Counted from the stretch's first letter, positions 1-9,225 are shown. The stretch is 64,000 nt of DNA from Paramacrobiotus metropolitanus (GCF_019649055.1 NW_026570330.1:388786-452785); one strand, 5' to 3'. The notes: generated by a model from the letters alone, not told the origin. A program made the numbers and translations.

Positions 1-1143
1 ATTTTTATCAATATTAACGGGAGCTTTGTGCTGTTGTCCCACTGTTAGCGAAACGCAAGGCGTGGGACCCTTGCACGTTAACAAACAACACAAATTGCGA
101 CCACAAAAATAAATCGAAATTCATGAAATCACGTGATAGTTGTGTTACAGAGAATAATTCCATTTATAGTCAATAAAATTGCTGTTATTCTTGTCAAACA
201 GAAGATGGGCTGATTTTGATTTCCCCAAACTTTGATTTGCTGATGCTGAGTGTAATATCAGTTATTTGAAAATTTTTTATAACAGGGCGCAGAATGTAAA
301 CAATAAATCGGGCACTATTTTTAAAGACGTGGTTAATACTTTTTCTGCGAAATTTTAAATTTTGGGCAATTTGCATTACTAATTACAGTTTTAATGGGCA
401 TGACATGATCAAAATGTAGGCGTTATTTTACCCTCAGAAAATAAAACTAGAGCACATTCGATGCGACTGAGACCGTAAAATCTGTTATTACTAGCAAAAT
501 TTATGCGAGTTCGAATTTCTGTGAAATATTACATAAGCAAGCTATACTTGCTTATGTATACTTGCTTATGACATCTAACTCAAGCAATCGGGTTCATCAA
601 ACGGCCATAATTATAATTTGCGTTGACTATACTGTATTATACTATACTATAAGCATATAATTTTTTTAATTGTCGTTTAATTTTTTTTTGTTTAAATGCT
701 ATGTATAGGTACGTCCGTTAGTATCATAATAGCGTCCGTATTACATAGTACATACATACATAATACAAAACCTCATACTAATCACTCTGCCAACATTCTT
801 ATGAACGTAGATTGCCCTCAGAATGAACGAACGCTGCCAAATTGCGGCCATATTACATAAGTACCTGACGGACATTACATTCTCAAGCAGTTTAGGTTAC
901 ATAACAAAAATATTGTGGAAATAAAACTTCGTTATGTCATATTTCATGTGGTTGTTCGTTCGACAAAACAGTTCTTATTAGTTAACTATGTCATAAGCCA
1001 GCGCGGTCCATAATCAGTTATCTAATTTTATTACATAGTTGCCCAAAAGTTATGCAACAACTTGTTTGTTGGCACTTGTTCGGTCCCTTGCAATTTGAAT
1101 TATGTCAGTGAACACCGAACGAGAGTCAGCGGACGCGGTAGTC
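1..1143. other. AT-rich intergenic DNA without a gene
   Basis: No ORF of convincing length or recognisable domain is seen on either strand. The stretch holds many short variants of TTACATAA/TTATGTAA and one clear palindrome near 540. It ends at the TATA-like element of the zinc-knuckle gene, so its last few hundred bases may include that gene's upstream control region; this is inferred from position only. Confidence 0.6.
532..570. repeat. perfect palindrome with duplicated arm
   Basis: CATAAGCAAG, a 5-base loop CTATA, then CTTGCTTATG form a perfect 10-bp inverted repeat. The right arm is repeated at once (TATACTTGCTTATG). It could form a cruciform or bind a dimeric protein; no function is known. 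Confidence 0.6.
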
Positions 1144-1145
1144 CA

Positions 1146-1153
1146 TATAAAAT
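1146..1153 (+). promoter_or_regulatory. TATA box candidate for the zinc-knuckle gene
   Basis: TATAAAAT lies 136 bases before the first ATG of the zinc-knuckle ORF, leaving room for a start about 30 bases downstream and a 5' UTR near 110 bases. This is a motif plus spacing argument only. Confidence 0.4.
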
Positions 1154-1288
1154 AACGTGGCTTGGCTAAAACCAAAAAATTTCTTTATTAGTGCAAGGAT
1201 TGCTTAATGCCAACTTAGTTGACCTTCACACAAAAGTCTCAGTACATAAGGGCAGGTACTTACAGATAAATTAGACCTTTTCACAATT

Positions 1289-1777
1289 ATGACTCAATGC
1301 TTTAACTGCGGTCGGTGGGGTCATCGCTATGTAGATTGCCCATTCCCACGTTGCTGCTTTAACTGTCACAGCGCAGGGCATATAGCTCAGGAATGTGACC
1401 TCGATCCTCCAAAATACGATAACGACAATCGTGGCAATACAGAAAACTGCGAGAATTGTTTAAATTGTGGTGGTTGGGGACACCATTTTGCGGTCTGTCC
1501 ATCTCCCCGCACCTGCTTCAGTTGTCACAACGAAGGTCACGAAGCAAGCCAGTGTACTATCGATCCCAATAAATATGATACGTATGATTACGATGATGAG
1601 GGAGACAATTACGATAGCCAAGACAAAGAGCCAATTTATGGATCCGATCAGTATTATTTTTGCCCCAGTTGCAAAAATCCCAGCTTGGAAATTTCAGATG
1701 CATGCATTGAGGAAATTCGATGTAAGCGTTGCCAATTTTATTCACATGATTTGAGCCTATGTGAATGTACACAGTAA
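1289..1777 (+). CDS. CNBP-like CCHC zinc-knuckle protein
   Basis: An intact 162-residue ORF with four canonical CX2CX4HX4C zinc knuckles at residues 4-17, 23-36, 57-70 and 76-89. A Cys/His-rich tail follows (C125, C128, C139, C145, C148, H153, C158, C160) that could bind one or two more zincs. The knuckles come as two pairs, each followed by a similar DP-KYD acidic linker, so the N-terminal half looks like an internal duplication. Proteins of the CNBP/Byr3/HEXBP type bind single-stranded nucleic acid and act in translation or transcription control. No capsid, protease or RT sequence is attached, so a retroelement nucleocapsid is less likely but possible. Residues 98-120 are rich in Asp and Tyr. 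A TATA-like box lies upstream and AATAAA downstream, so the gene may be single-exon. The palindromic array starts just after it. Confidence 0.8.
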   Translation: MTQCFNCGRWGHRYVDCPFPRCCFNCHSAGHIAQECDLDPPKYDNDNRGNTENCENCLNCGGWGHHFAVCPSPRTCFSCHNEGHEASQCTIDPNKYDTYDYDDEGDNYDSQDKEPIYGSDQYYFCPSCKNPSLEISDACIEEIRCKRCQFYSHDLSLCECTQ

Positions 1778-1931
1778 TTGGACGCAATAGTAAGTCAGAC
1801 TAGCGCATCTGGTAATACTACTTTTGAAAAATGCAAAAAACAATTCGTAATATAATAATCCCCCAATATTTAATTTGAAGCAACACACTCGATAGAACTA
1901 TACAAAAACGTGATGCATTATACTTTATTTC

Positions 1932-1937
1932 AATAAA
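1932..1937 (+). terminator. poly(A) signal AATAAA
   Basis: AATAAA lies 155 bases past the stop of the zinc-knuckle ORF on the same strand, which fits a short 3' UTR. The first degenerate palindromic repeat starts right behind it. Confidence 0.5.
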
Positions 1938-2003
1938 AAGATCCACACGCTGGTTAAACTTATTATGACATTATTTTGTGCCGTGCCGTTTATTACATTG
2001 CAG

Positions 2004-2545
2004 CCAAAAGATCGCATTAGCGACATATATTTTTTTCTTCTCTCTTTTAGCAAAAAGATCGCATTAACGACATATTTCCTATTTTATCAATTGAAAAGAT
2101 CGCATGAAGCGACAAATAAAAGTTTACTTTACTTTAAAAGATCGCACGAAGCGACATTCAATTGTTTTTCGTTCAACAAAAGATCGCATATAGCGACAAG
2201 AAAATAATTTTTTTATTTTATAAAGATCACGCCAAGCGACAATAACATGTTTTTTTTTTATCAGAACTAAAGATCGCTTAAAGCAGGAGTTAAGTTTTTT
2301 TCCATTCAAGAAGTCGCAACTTGCAACACTTAATTTTTACGTTTCACAAAGATTGCATAAAGCGACCCATAAAATTTCTTTTATTTAAAAAGATCGCAGG
2401 AAGCGACAATTAATTTTTCAGCATTCAAAAAAGATCGCATAAAGCGACAATGAAGATTTTCAACACCATTTAAACAGATCGCATAAAATGATAATTACGT
2501 TTCCATTATCACCCAAAAAGATCGCATAAGCGACAGAATTGTTAG
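2004..2545 (+). repeat. palindromic GATCGC..GCGAC array, block A (13 units)
   Basis: Thirteen units of the type AAAA-GATCGCATAAAGCGACA start (G of GATCGC) at 2010, 2057, 2098, 2140, 2182, 2225, 2272, 2313, 2351, 2392, 2433, 2477 and 2520. The spacing is 38-47 bp with a median near 42 bp, about four helical turns. Each unit has a core palindrome TCGC-N4-6-GCGA, and many changes keep both arms. Spacers are AT-rich and mostly dissimilar, except a recurring TTCTCTTTTAG just before some units. Short ORFs through the array merely read the repeat and are not genes. A 290-bp stretch (2546-2834) without units separates this from block B; nothing recognisable lies there. Confidence 0.85.
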
Positions 2546-2834
2546 ATGCCTTTAAATATTTATCGGCAAAAATTGTATACACCATTATATTTACTCTGAC
2601 TGTGAGCGCTTCACAGCGCCTTTTCTAATATTCGATTTTGGTTCTGTTGTTCCGTTTTTTTTGTACGCTTTCTTTTAACTGTTAGCGCGTTAACTATACC
2701 GGTCAGTTACTGTTCAACTCTACTCCGCTTTCTATACAATTTCGATCGCATGTACAACTTCATCTAATACAAATCGTTGTTAATTTGAACAGAAAAATCA
2801 ATTGCAGCAGCAAACAGCCGTTATATATTTTTTG

Positions 2835-3090
2835 AAAAGATTGCATGAAGCGACATTAAGCGACATGAAGCGATATCGCATGAAACGAATAAATTTTTCT
2901 CTTTTAGTAAAAAGATCGCATCTGCGAAATACATATTTTTTTCTCTTTTAGAAAAAAAGATCGCAATTAGCGGCATATGCTTTTTCTCTTTTAGTAAAAG
3001 ATCGCAAAAGCGACATAACATTTTTTTCAACAAAAGATCGCAAGTGCGACATAACTTTTTAAGTTACAGAAGATTGCTAAAACGACAAAC
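2835..3090 (+). repeat. palindromic array, block B (6 units)
   Basis: Six further units of the block A family start at 2839, 2914, 2959, 3000, 3036 and 3072 (spacing 36-75 bp). Unit 2839 is followed by extra half-units (three successive AAGCGA-type copies). Three units are preceded by the same TTCTCTTTTAG spacer seen in block A, so the two blocks share ancestry. The orientation points toward the two ORFs at 3.8-4.65 kb. Confidence 0.8.
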
Positions 3091-3829
3091 GAAGTGTTAT
3101 CAGTAGTTTTCTTCCCTTGATGTAAACATAATAAATGTGCAAATAAATCAGCAATTGTGAGTGCTTCACAGCACCAGCTATTAGTCTTAATGCTTTTGCG
3201 CACAATTCTCACCCTTCCAATTCTCACATATGCTGGAATCCATTCATCATATATCTAGCATGGAGCTAAGACTGACAACGCTACTACGTGATGTGCCGAA
3301 CACCACAGCTAACTGCTTCGAGGCTTGTCAACAACACCAACAACCAAAAGAACCACATTTGATCACAGTTAACTGCAAAATAAAATGATGAACGATGATG
3401 AAGGATGAATAAGCTGCTTCACATCGCGGATGGTCCTACGTTTCCCATTTAACTCGCTCGCACAATAATAGTATTTCCACCCTAGCAGTCAAGTGGTTGA
3501 TAATTGATATCGATTTTCTTCGTTTTACTCACTACCATTTCCTTGAAGAAAACCGCCTCCTTTACAACAGAAAGATCTAAGCTACATAAAAGAACGCACA
3601 TTTCGCTCAGAGCCTACCACTTCGTGCAACCACCAATGAAAAACTGACACTGTGCACCTTTGCAAACGGAATCGTCGCATAACGCGATCCACCTGATTAC
3701 AACAAATGAAGCTTTAAAAGAAGTGAAAAACACCATCCCTGGTAATATTTTCATCAGAACTTCAGCCTTCACAAAGAGAGCATCGGAGCAAACACTCAAT
3801 AATTAGGAATTCAGCGCGCACAACACAGA
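3091..3829. other. leader region between array and RING locus
   Basis: About 740 bp with no convincing gene. It is less AT-rich than the array and contains several short direct and imperfect repeats. It may be the 5' UTR or promoter of the following ORFs; no TATA motif stands out. Confidence 0.4.
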
Positions 3830-4084
3830 ATGACCAGTTCGACTCGAAGCTTACATCGCCCTAGGCAAAACCGAAGCGGTCCAAGCAAATACCATTTGGT
3901 CAATCGCTTCTCACTCACAAACATGGACAATCAGTTACCACCTATGATCTATTTAAGTTCTAATCGGAATATTATCAAATTGGATATAACGATCGACGGA
4001 GATACTGCTCGAGTTACTTACGAAGTTGACGCTTTATATACAACCCACATTTCTATCATTGCGTCTTATCATGTCAAGATGTAA
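3830..4084 (+). CDS. small ORF with NII..ID module, upstream of RING ORF
   Basis: An 84-residue ORF; a second ATG at 3923 would give a 53-residue form starting MDNQLPP. I recognise no family. Its C-terminal half, NIIKLDITIDGDTARVTYEV, resembles the segment NIIEICFSIDNQELYFGITI of the minus-strand ORF at 27410-27700. Both follow a PP-I motif and both loci sit downstream of the same palindromic array. The pattern suggests a short beta-rich module. The 3' end overlaps the RING ORF by 14 bases in another frame (its stop is at 4082-4084, the RING ATG at 4071). Either the two are translated separately from one mRNA, or a frameshift has split one protein. A spliced gene is also possible. Confidence 0.45.
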   Translation: MTSSTRSLHRPRQNRSGPSKYHLVNRFSLTNMDNQLPPMIYLSSNRNIIKLDITIDGDTARVTYEVDALYTTHISIIASYHVKM

Positions 4085-4646
4085 AAAGAGACGAAATGGA
4101 CGAATATGGTTAACACCCCCTATTATCCTGAAGCATCAGCGAAAACGCCGAAAGGACAAGTATCAAAGAATTCTGAACTGGATTCCCGAAGTATATATAC
4201 CCACAGCGAGGGATCCGCAACGTCCGAGCGCAGCATTACAGCCAATTCCAGCAGCGTTACAGCCAACTGTGACAGAGCTACAGCCAATTCCAGCAGATTT
4301 ACCGCTAATTCCAGCAACACCACACCCAATTCTGGCAGCTCCACAGTCGACCGAATCTGCTACCATTACAGCAGATACAACGCCAGTTCCTACATCAATC
4401 ACGCAAGCTGATACGGAAACTGAATGCCCGATTTGCTACAGAAATTACATCCAATTCAAGACGCTGATCAACATCCTAAAATTTCACTGCGGTCACACAA
4501 CATGCGAACTTTGTGTTGCAAAAATGTTTACGATATTTGTTGACGATTTTCGAAAGGAAATTGTCCGTGGCGACATTCCTCAACAACGCCCCCGATGCCC
4601 TATCTGCCGCAAAGGAATCCGAACGGAAAGGATCAAGTATGCTTGA
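4071..4646 (+). CDS. RING-finger (C3HC4) protein, candidate E3 ligase
   Basis: A 191-residue ORF from the ATG at 4071. Residues 3-35 are strongly basic (several KRR/RKR clusters, a likely nuclear signal). Residues about 55-105 are a degenerate Pro/Ala/Thr repeat built on LQPIPA. A RING finger fills the C-terminus: CPIC at 119-122, CGHTTCELC with C140, H142, C145 and C148, and CPIC at 176-179. RING domains of this class recruit E2 enzymes for ubiquitin transfer. The spacing between the fourth and fifth Cys-His pairs (27 residues) is long. There is no transmembrane segment. It overlaps the 84-residue ORF before it and is followed by AATAAA at 4688. The repeat-rich middle evolves by DNA slippage: the same segment is open in other frames. 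Confidence 0.7.
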   Translation: MSRCKKRRNGRIWLTPPIILKHQRKRRKDKYQRILNWIPEVYIPTARDPQRPSAALQPIPAALQPTVTELQPIPADLPLIPATPHPILAAPQSTESATITADTTPVPTSITQADTETECPICYRNYIQFKTLINILKFHCGHTTCELCVAKMFTIFVDDFRKEIVRGDIPQQRPRCPICRKGIRTERIKYA

Positions 4647-4687
4647 TTATCGTAACCACAGAAGGACACAAGCGAAATTACCTTCGG

Positions 4688-4693
4688 AATAAA
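4688..4693 (+). terminator. poly(A) signal AATAAA after RING ORF
   Basis: AATAAA starts 42 bases after the RING ORF ends, on the same strand. The spacing fits a very short 3' UTR. Confidence 0.5.
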
Positions 4694-5014
4694 TGCTGCA
4701 CATGGAGTACATACGACATTTACGGTCTGAATAACATTCCTTCTTAATTTCCGTCTTACTTTCCTTAAAGTTTTTTTCCCCTTCTAACAGAAATTGTGTT
4801 TAGTACATGTTAGTGATATACTCTTACACCGATGTTTTCCACATACAATTGTGCTGCTTCTCTATACTTTTTTTGTTGTTGTCTCTTTTTCATGCCTGTT
4901 GTTTATGTGTCTTCCCACGATGGAGGGAAGTGTGGGCTTCGCCACACAATGCGTACGTTCGTTGATGCGTACGTTCTTCGTTCTGTATCTGTAATTGTGT
5001 AACGTTCGTTCTTC

Positions 5015-5042
5015 GGCCAACGTGTTGTGCAACACGTTGGCC
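5015..5042. repeat. perfect 13-bp-arm hairpin
   Basis: GGCCAACGTGTTG, two bases TG, then CAACACGTTGGCC form a perfect inverted repeat. It lies 29 bases upstream of a TATATAAAG box, so it may be a dimer-binding operator or a cruciform. Only 13-bp arms are present, so it is not a MITE. Confidence 0.75.
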
Positions 5043-5070
5043 TTGCGTGTATGTTGAGTGTTTAGAGAGC

Positions 5071-5079
5071 TATATAAAG
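5071..5079 (+). promoter_or_regulatory. TATA box TATATAAAG
   Basis: A consensus TATA box lies just after a perfect hairpin. A transcript starting about 30 bases downstream would run into Repeat A at 5.27 kb. The TATA plus hairpin layout recalls the structured direct repeats at 26.3 and 35.0 kb, but I see no sequence identity. Confidence 0.45.
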
Positions 5080-5264
5080 GCCCGTTTCTGCTTGCAGAGC
5101 GGGTGGTGCAGTCGAGTAGGTTTCCCATTGTATGGTATAAGTCATATAGCGTAGGCCTTTATGGGCCAGCTCCCACATAAGCATTTCAGAAAAAACTGAA
5201 ATCACCGTTAGCTCGGCGGTGGTCCAGAGCTGAAGCCAACGTATTCGACTGCGCCGTGTCCAGA

Positions 5265-5600
5265 TCTGTGAAAATGCCAACGTATTCGAGTGCGCCTTAG
5301 ATGCCGTACTAGTATCCATGGTAATCAAATCAAAGATGTCTAAACTCCTCACTCAGTCCGTTAAGGAGTACTTGCATTATCGCTTCCAGTTCCGAGTAAC
5401 TTTTCGGTCTCCCGTGCGTGAAAATGTCGTAAAGAGCGTTCATAGAGAGGATACATCAACCGAAGAGCAAATAGTGCTGCTGTCGCCGGGGCTGTTAACA
5501 TTTCGTATCGCAAACGAGACGGTGGGATACACAAACCGTGTATTCAAAGGAAATTAAGCCCTGTTCAACCGCCTCTGGCAAACGGGGAGCTTCGAAAATA
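5265..5600 (+). repeat. Repeat A, copy 1 (ORF-bearing)
   Basis: This segment is homologous to the sequence that now flanks the LTR element at 7893-9436 (copy 2). Shared blocks include GTATTCG-AGTGC, AATGTCGTAAAGAGCGTTCA, GAAGAGCAA-TAGTGCTG and TTTCGTATCGCAAAC. It contains a 79-residue ORF (5318-5557) beginning MVIKSKMSKLLTQSVKEYL; copy 2 has the similar MSKPITLSAKEHLRYF but breaks soon after. I do not recognise the product. Copy 1 serves as the empty-site reference that proves the LTR insertion. Confidence 0.7.
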
Positions 5601-5713
5601 GTGGGCAGGCGTTGTCATGTATTCATAAAAAAACAACTTTAAATATTCCTCTTTGAACTGATTACATGACATTCGCGTGAAGGCATGAGATAATTTACAA
5701 ATATAAGGCTAAC

Positions 5714-6031
5714 ATGTGTACGGGAAATAATGCTAGTACCGCAATGCCTCCAGTTCCATCCGTATCCGAACCCCCTACTGCTGCCGAGGCGGAAGCAAAA
5801 AAGGGCCAACAGTTATCGAGGATCGTGTCGTTCGATCCCGCCACGATGGAACGGCCATACTGGGAGCTGAGACTAAAGAAGCATCTCTTAATGATCAAAC
5901 TGCCGACGGACTACCATGTGTCATTTCTGTTGGAACCCGGAGCCCGGAGTCCGGAGCCAACTTTCGGCGAAGATGGCACACCGCAAGAACCGATGGATCT
6001 ACCGATAGCGGACCTATACTGTGATAACTGA
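5714..6031 (+). pseudogene. gag N-terminal fragment (gypsy-like)
   Basis: A 105-residue ORF. Residues about 38-60, with F-D-P-x-x-M and a central Trp (SFDPATMERPYWELRLKKHL), match the start pattern of the other gag copies here: FEPAVMTWRSW at 6.96 kb, FNPESMQWDMW at 9.1 kb and INPDEWRNWKEKF at 55.4 kb. It ends before the capsid core, so it is a truncated copy. The N-terminal 35 residues are Pro/Ala-rich. I base the assignment only on this shared pattern. Confidence 0.5.
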
Positions 6032-6831
6032 CTCTCGTTATGGTTAATAATACTCGTATTATATTTATTATTAATTACCAATATCCGCGAGATTACATAT
6101 ACGCTCGTAGCATCGGTTTAGGTCGGTGTACCAGCTCGTATCTTGTTGGTCGTTTGCGTCGTGAGAGAAATCAGTTGTTGGTGTTCAGGTCTGAGAGATA
6201 AATATGAATAAACTTACATAATAAGTACTTCACATATACGCACGCCTGGATTCTGTTTTTACGTTGCCGACGATGTGGATCGCCCACTTCTTTAGCACCA
6301 AGCAGAAGCCAGAGGCCACCTTTATCCAGTTTTTTTGTTACCTTCGGGCAAAGGCGGAGACATGAAACTTTCCGGGCGACCTCAAGGGCAAGAATGGGAT
6401 CGAAAGATGAAGTGGCGACAAAGAAACTGGGCACCAAGTCGCTGGCAACACTTCAGGACGCTTTGAATGCCGCCACTGAAAAGACTTAACCAGGGAAGAG
6501 TTGCAAATGGACGATGTGAAAACTGGAGTCAACTGGTTGGCCCATGAAGTTTATATCTGTAATTCGGACGTTGCTTTCGTCTGTAACACCAGACCTCAGC
6601 GTTTCGTCAGTCTCGCTGGAGGATGCCGGCTTCGTCCCGCGTCTTTAAAACCAGAACTAATGGCGGTTATAGTCCGCCTACGAAAGTAACCAACATCGCT
6701 GTGCGACCAAGGGTTATTTCCGTCCATGAGTATTGTGACGTAGCAACGTATATAGTTGCCACCAATTGTGGTACGCTATATGCGGTCAGTGTGTGCTCAG
6801 AGGTTGTGCAGTACAGTACTGAGTCGTGACA
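6032..6831 (+). other. probable LTR/leader upstream of the 6.87-kb gag
   Basis: There is no convincing ORF in this 800-bp stretch. It ends in GTCGTGACA (TG..CA-type end) directly before a primer-binding-site-like sequence, so its 3' part is probably the end of a 5' LTR. The LTR start cannot be placed because no second LTR copy lies in the window. An AATAAA lies near 6212. Confidence 0.35.
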
Positions 6832-6832
6832 G

Positions 6833-6848
6833 TGGCGTGAAGGTACGG
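6833..6848 (+). other. primer binding site candidate
   Basis: TGGCGTGAAGGTACGG lies one base after a CA end and 26 bases before the gag ATG. Its first ten bases equal the PBS candidate of the minus-strand LTR element at 9.24 kb (TGGCGTGAAG). TGG complements the CCA end of a tRNA. Two independent elements sharing it supports the call; the tRNA species is not assigned. Confidence 0.5.
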
Positions 6849-6873
6849 CTAGTGTGATACTCCGCGAGCAGAA

Positions 6874-7542
6874 ATGCCGAGTACGGGTAATGTGACTGCT
6901 TCTAATGTGACGGCTCCCGCAGCGCCCCGTGAGGAGAATGGTGGATCTGGCCTTCTGCGGTTCGAACCTGCGGTCATGACGTGGAGGTCATGGCAGTTTC
7001 GATACCGCAACTATATCAAGTTGAGGAAGGTTACGGACACAGATGAACAGAAGGCTATCCTGCTGGACGCCTTCGGCGTGGACGCGATGGACATGCTGCA
7101 CTCATGTGGTGCCCGCGTGACCCGAACGACTACACCAATGCCCAGATTGTGGATAAACTGGAGCAGGCATACGTCCGGAAGACCAACACGAGCTGTAGAG
7201 TGGGCGATGTATTTCCAGCTGCAGCAGGAGGCCGAGGAAACGTTGGTGGAGTTTTCCAACAAGCTGCGACGGAATGCAATTAATTGCAACTTCCCTGGAG
7301 ACGTGTTGGAAAAGAACATATCGTCCATGTTCCTGAACGGTATGGCCAGCAATGCCACGCAACAGCATCTCATAACCAAGGATTTCACGACGCTTGAAAA
7401 GGCCCTGCAGATGGCGCAGCAATACGAGCTGGCCAAGACTACCAAGCGTGGCCAAGCGTCCACGGAAGTGACTGAAGTAGCCATCATGCGCACCAATGCA
7501 GAAGGGCGTGGCCAAAGTCACAGTCAAGGTCAATCGGGCTGA
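6874..7542 (+). CDS. gypsy-type gag (capsid) ORF, remnant element
   Basis: A 222-residue ORF from an ATG 26 bases after the PBS candidate. Residues about 27-60 have the gag-start pattern (LLRFEPAVMTWRSW). Residues about 105-190 show the retrotransposon gag signature: a Q-x3-E-x4-L-x-EF-x3-LR segment, a central F-L-N-G and a later LEKALQMAQQYE helix. Gag forms the capsid that packages element RNA. Compared with the related minus-strand gag at 9.1 kb, the normal zinc knuckles are missing after the capsid; the ORF ends in a Gly/Gln/Ser-rich tail. No protease, RT or integrase follows before Repeat A, so the element is truncated or non-autonomous. Confidence 0.65.
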   Translation: MPSTGNVTASNVTAPAAPREENGGSGLLRFEPAVMTWRSWQFRYRNYIKLRKVTDTDEQKAILLDAFGVDAMDMLHSCGARVTRTTTPMPRLWINWSRHTSGRPTRAVEWAMYFQLQQEAEETLVEFSNKLRRNAINCNFPGDVLEKNISSMFLNGMASNATQQHLITKDFTTLEKALQMAQQYELAKTTKRGQASTEVTEVAIMRTNAEGRGQSHSQGQSG

Positions 7543-7886
7543 GCAAAGGGAACAGGTCACGGCACAGGGGAAAGCCGCAGGAGTGGCGATGAGCGAGATG
7601 AAGGGAGCAGCTAGTTTTACGCTACAAAAGCTTCCCGCACTGCGGATTCCCCTGCCAAACGAATTACTCTGGAGGCAATTTTCGTGAAAATCAATGAATT
7701 CCGATTCAGAACTTCTAGAACCGCGTATTTGTGGTTGGACGATGATGCACTAACAGAATTGTTAAAGCCGGAAGATATCGAAAAATTAGTCGGGTCGGAG
7801 TACGACGATAAGTTTATCAAGACCTGTGGAAGTTCCAGTGTATTCGTCGAGTGCATCTTAATTAATGCCGTATAGAGACGAGTAAT
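7543..7886 (+). other. unassigned ORF-bearing stretch
   Basis: A short ORF (7684-7875, 63 residues, MKINEFRFRTSRTAYLWLDD start) has a plausible amino-acid make-up but matches nothing I know. Its end enters Repeat A copy 2. It may be a piece of the gene that Repeat A comes from, since the same boundary occurs near 5.27 kb. Confidence 0.3.
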
Positions 7887-7892
7887 CATATC
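7830..7892 (+). repeat. Repeat A copy 2, left part (interrupted)
   Basis: Homologous to 5265-5330. It ends in ATATC, the 5-bp target sequence duplicated by the LTR element, and continues at 9442. Joined, the two parts read TAATCATATCAAAGATGTC, against TAATCAAATCAAAGATGTC in copy 1. Copy 1 is therefore the empty site. Confidence 0.75.
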
Positions 7893-8086
7893 TGTCATGT
7901 ATTGTCATGTGTAGGAATCGTATCTTTATTGTATCGTAATGGTCAGGAAAACAACTGAAAGGAAACTGAGGAATCGTAACTAGAGAACCGGGAAAACACA
8001 AGAGAAGTTGCTAAGAAGACAAGGACAAAGGACAGAAATAGGAAAGTATTAGAAGGACAATAAACACGTGAACTCAGTATACTACA
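7893..8086 (-). repeat. 3' LTR of the 1.54-kb element
   Basis: A 194-bp LTR, identical base for base to the one at 9243-9436. On the plus strand it begins TGTCATGTATTGTCATG and ends TATACTACA, giving TGT..ACA ends. Read on the minus strand it contains AATAAA (complement of TTTATT near 7917). Confidence 0.93.
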
Positions 8087-8100
8087 TTCCCTTCCCTCGC
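8087..8100 (-). other. polypurine tract
   Basis: On the minus strand GCGAGGGAAGGGAA directly abuts the 3' LTR. This is the usual site from which plus-strand DNA synthesis starts in LTR elements. Confidence 0.8.
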
Positions 8101-8254
8101 CCAAAAAGAGCTGGGTTGAACCATTGCATCAGAACCATATATTTAGCAGCATACAAACCATAGAACCATAGCAACAAGAACCACGGCAACAGAACCATAT
8201 AGTTAGTGAACTCTGAACCACTGAGACGAAGCGTCGTAGGAACCGGAACTGGAA

Positions 8255-9139
8255 TCACAGTATGTCGTATGGAGGACGCGGTGCGTAATCCGTAATGTAG
8301 TTATTCGTAGCGACGTCGGATTTCTTCTGTGAGCGGCATGCCTTTGCTATATGACCTTTCTTCCCACAGTTATGGCATACGTGTTTCCTGTAGAAACAGC
8401 GCTCGCGCATGTGATCGGTTGATCCACAGGAATCGCATCTTCGCTTAGGGAACTGGAATCGGAATCGGACTCGTTTTGATTGCTGGTGGGTGGCTTGTGG
8501 CTTCCATTTGCACTGGATTGACCACTGGAATTGGATGTCTTTTGCTTGACAACCGTTGACCTTCTGCTAGCTGTGACTTTCATCACAGTTTCACGGTCTT
8601 GGCTGGACGTACTGGCCGTAGCTTCTTCAATGCCGGTTTCCATCTTCCTGGCGGCGTTCAGGGTCTCTTCGTGGGTCTGGTATTCGTTTATCAGTAGGTG
8701 ACGGCGGACGGAATCCGACTGGATGCCGTTTATGAAGACGGCGCTGAGCATCGGGTCGATGATGTCAGCGGAAACTTGCATACGGTACTCCTGTACCGTA
8801 ACCTGCTGGAGTATGCCGCCAGCGATTCGTCCTTCCCTTGGACAGTTCGGAACAGGTGTGCCCACTCGCGACCTTGAATGTGTACTTGTTGTACACTGTA
8901 TCCAATTTGGCCAGCAGCATTTCTATGGTGAGTTTCTTGTCCGTGATGGCAGTCGGCCTGCACATCGAGACAAGCATCTCGAATGGCTTGACCTCCAGCG
9001 AGTTCAGAAGCAGCCCTTTCTGCTTCTCCACGGGGATGTCGGCGAATTCGATATAGCTGTGGAGGTTTTCTTTCCACATATCCCACTGCATCGACTCGGG
9101 ATTAAACCGTAGGATGGGATGAGTTTCTGGTGTCGCCAT
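8255..9139 (-). pseudogene. frameshifted gypsy-type gag with two zinc knuckles
   Basis: The first ATG (9139) opens a gag N-terminus (ILRFNPESMQWDMWKENL). The capsid signature goes on in two other frames, so there are shifts near 8880 and 8790. A Ser-rich linker follows, then a third shift near 8445. In the last frame two CX2CX4HX4C knuckles are plain (CDSCGSTDHMRERC and CHNCGKKGHIAKAC), followed by a short tail ending at 8255. The knuckles mark the nucleocapsid part, which binds genomic RNA. No frame carries a protease or RT. Because the flanking LTRs are identical, the shifts probably predate this insertion. Confidence 0.8.
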
Positions 9140-9225
9140 ATTCGAACGAATTAAGAAGCGAACTAGCGCTGTTAAGCCGTATATAAAGAACTCGTACACT
9201 TCAATGATAGAGATCTACAGTATTA

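Noticed and set aside
1965-2207. 80-codon ORF reading KRSHEAT repeats
   Set aside because: It only translates the noncoding palindromic units; the frame is lost within the array.
2004-3090. CRISPR array
   Set aside because: Repeats are palindromic and evenly spaced, but unit sequences vary freely, spacers are AT-rich and partly shared, and the context is eukaryotic with no cas genes.
1938-4646. Integrated baculo-/nudivirus (hr regions plus RING gene)
   Set aside because: Phased palindromes with a RING protein recall viral hr enhancers, but no core viral gene is recognised anywhere in the window.
7011-7560. Minus-strand ORFs of 161 and 152 codons
   Set aside because: They are the reverse strand of the gag ORF at 6874-7542 and show no motif.
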